The notes under the pieces were generated by a model. It was not told where the DNA came from. It did no database searches and worked only from the letters and a program-made list of their open reading frames with translations. Source: Rhodobacteraceae bacterium SB2 (lineage in GTDB: Bacteria; Pseudomonadota; Alphaproteobacteria; Rhodobacterales; Rhodobacteraceae). Taken from it: a DNA stretch of 64,000 bases. Position numbers and translations under genes: made by a program. Shown one piece after another: positions 63,062 to 64,000 of this stretch. The stretch's first letter is position 1. Every line of letters begins with the position of its first letter. The DNA is taken from NCBI GenBank assembly GCA_001642945.1, contig LGRT01000018.1, forward strand, positions 186,001 to 250,000, given 5' to 3'.

Positions 63062-64000
63062 CTATAAAACCGCATCCTCAAACGTGCGCAAACCTGCCCG
63101 TGGCGCTTGTACCAAAACGGCCATATTTCCCGGCTTATGCTCGTTGCGGCGCATTTTAATATGCGCGGCGGGAATCTCATCCCAGCCAAAGACTTCGGAC
63201 AAGCAAGGATCTAACCGCCGCTCGACCATAAGTTTATTGGCCGCTGAGGCTTGCTGCAAATGCGCAAAATGGCTACCTTGAACGCGTTTCTGGTTCATCC
63301 AAAGATAGCGTGCATCCAACGTCAGATTATAACCTGTGGTGCCCGCGCAGATCACCACCATCCCGCCTTTTTTACACACGAAAGTCGAAACCGGGAAAGT
63401 GCTTTCACCAGGGTGCTCGAATACAATATCCACATTCACGCCCTTGCCCGTGATCTCCCAAATGGCCTTGCCAAATTTGCGCACCTCGGAGAACCAAGTT
63501 TTATACGCGTCAGAATTCACAACCGGCAATTGTCCCCAGCAATTGAAATCTTTGCGATTGATAACGCCTTTAGCGCCCAAGCTCAGCACAAAGTCGCGTT
63601 TATCTTCATCCGAAATCACGGCAATCGCATTGGCGCCAGCCGTATTGATCAGTTGGATTGCATAAGAGCCCAACCCCCCAGACGCGCCCCAAACCAACAC
63701 GTTTTGCCCCGGCTTAAGATCATGCGGATGGTGCCCGAATAGCATCCGATAGGCGGTCGCCAATGTCAGCGTGTAACAGGCACTTTCTTCCCATGTCAGA
63801 TGTTTAGGGCGCGGCATCAATTGCTGTGATTGTACCGCTGTGAATTGTGCAAAAGATCCATCTGGTGTCTCATAACCCCAAATCCGCTGACTGGCAGAAT
63901 ACATCGGGTCGCCGCCATTGCATTCTTCATCATCACCATCATCCTGATTGCAATGGATCACCACCTCATCCCCGACGCGCCATCTTGTGACCTTTTCGCC
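63062..64000 (-). CDS. ccr: Crotonyl-CoA carboxylase/reductase (5' end outside window)
   Basis: This is the key enzyme of the ethylmalonyl-CoA pathway: it reductively carboxylates crotonyl-CoA with NADPH and CO2 to ethylmalonyl-CoA for acetate assimilation. The visible 312 codons are the C-terminal part, open to the right edge. WGYETPDGSFAQFTAVQSQQ, the NADPH Rossmann segment NVLVWGASGGLGSYAIQLIN and NRKDFNCWGQLP are present. FEHPGESTFPVST then follows, a typical Ccr block with Glu and His near the CO2 site. The stop is followed by 208 bases before the 44-codon gene. It connects to pccBA at the other end of the window through propionyl-CoA and ethylmalonyl-CoA metabolism. Confidence 0.95.
   Translation of the reverse strand, partial: GEKVTRWRVGDEVVIHCNQDDGDDEECNGGDPMYSASQRIWGYETPDGSFAQFTAVQSQQLMPRPKHLTWEESACYTLTLATAYRMLFGHHPHDLKPGQNVLVWGASGGLGSYAIQLINTAGANAIAVISDEDKRDFVLSLGAKGVINRKDFNCWGQLPVVNSDAYKTWFSEVRKFGKAIWEITGKGVNVDIVFEHPGESTFPVSTFVCKKGGMVVICAGTTGYNLTLDARYLWMNQKRVQGSHFAHLQQASAANKLMVERRLDPCLSEVFGWDEIPAAHIKMRRNEHKPGNMAVLVQAPRAGLRTFEDAVL

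Noticed and set aside
1-64000. Mobile elements, prophage, CRISPR arrays, toxin-antitoxin or defence genes
   Set aside because: No transposase, integrase, phage structural gene, spacer-repeat pattern or known defence gene was seen in any part of the window.

Overview
The window looks like a chromosomal segment of a marine Roseobacter-group alphaproteobacterium (Rhodobacteraceae). The case rests on gene content: propionyl-CoA carboxylase with a divergent short-chain fatty acyl regulator, crotonyl-CoA carboxylase/reductase, choline and choline-O-sulfate oxidation, a TakP-like TRAP transporter, a LuxR/LuxI pair of the Roseobacter type, and DUF1178 and DUF2927 proteins. Base composition looks moderate (roughly 50-55% GC by eye), which would suit a pelagic roseobacter. 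This is an inference from gene content; no 16S gene is present. I see no insertion sequences, prophage, CRISPR arrays, rRNA or tRNA genes. Coding density is high, with short spacers and many 4-base overlaps.

Layout. 0-7 kb: pccB, two small unknown genes and pccA (cut by the left edge) on the minus strand, facing an MFS transporter and the pccR-type regulator on the plus strand. TTTGCAAA-type sites lie in both control regions. 7-12.3 kb: glycine-betaine synthesis (betB-betA, divergent betI, convergent betC). 12.4-21.7 kb: two EamA permeases, a LysE exporter, a small winged-helix-like protein, YebC, an SLC13-type permease with RCK_C domains, a YmdB-like phosphodiesterase, OsmC, 5-formyl-THF cyclo-ligase and MgtE. 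21.9-25.4 kb: guanine deaminase facing an 8-oxoguanine deaminase-like enzyme with a HisN-type phosphatase upstream. 25.4-31.2 kb: an XRE regulator, a Bax-inhibitor-1 protein, rpmG, RNase P RNA, and a gatC-gatA-lipoprotein-amidase string.

31.5-38.4 kb: GNAT, RidA-like, nitroreductase and alpha-methylacyl-CoA racemase genes, then an Asp/Glu racemase and the three-gene 5-oxoprolinase pxpBCA. 38.6-43.4 kb: a TRAP operon whose small permease has an N-terminal extension and whose large permease has about 340 extra charged, helical residues. 43.6-56.7 kb: mostly housekeeping genes (PhyH dioxygenase, Kdo transferase, DUF1178, lysC, ptsP, ileS, tadA, rluB-like, TerC, DUF2927, dtd). 56.7-59.6 kb: an acyl-CoA dehydrogenase and acyl-CoA ligase pair. 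59.7-64 kb: a RecD/UvrD-like helicase, luxI, luxR, a 44-codon gene, and ccr cut by the right edge.

How the genes fit together. pcc and ccr both serve propionyl-CoA and ethylmalonyl-CoA carbon assimilation and sit at opposite ends. bet, pxp, TRAP, guaD and the acyl-CoA genes fit a heterotroph scavenging osmolytes, amino-acid derivatives, purines and short acids. The most interesting spot is the quorum-sensing locus. A tiny gene precedes luxR, and a perfect TTAA-N7-TTAAC site (the CtrA consensus) lies 20 bp before it, which suggests that cell-cycle or motility control and quorum sensing meet here. Second is the TRAP large permease with its long C-terminal extension.
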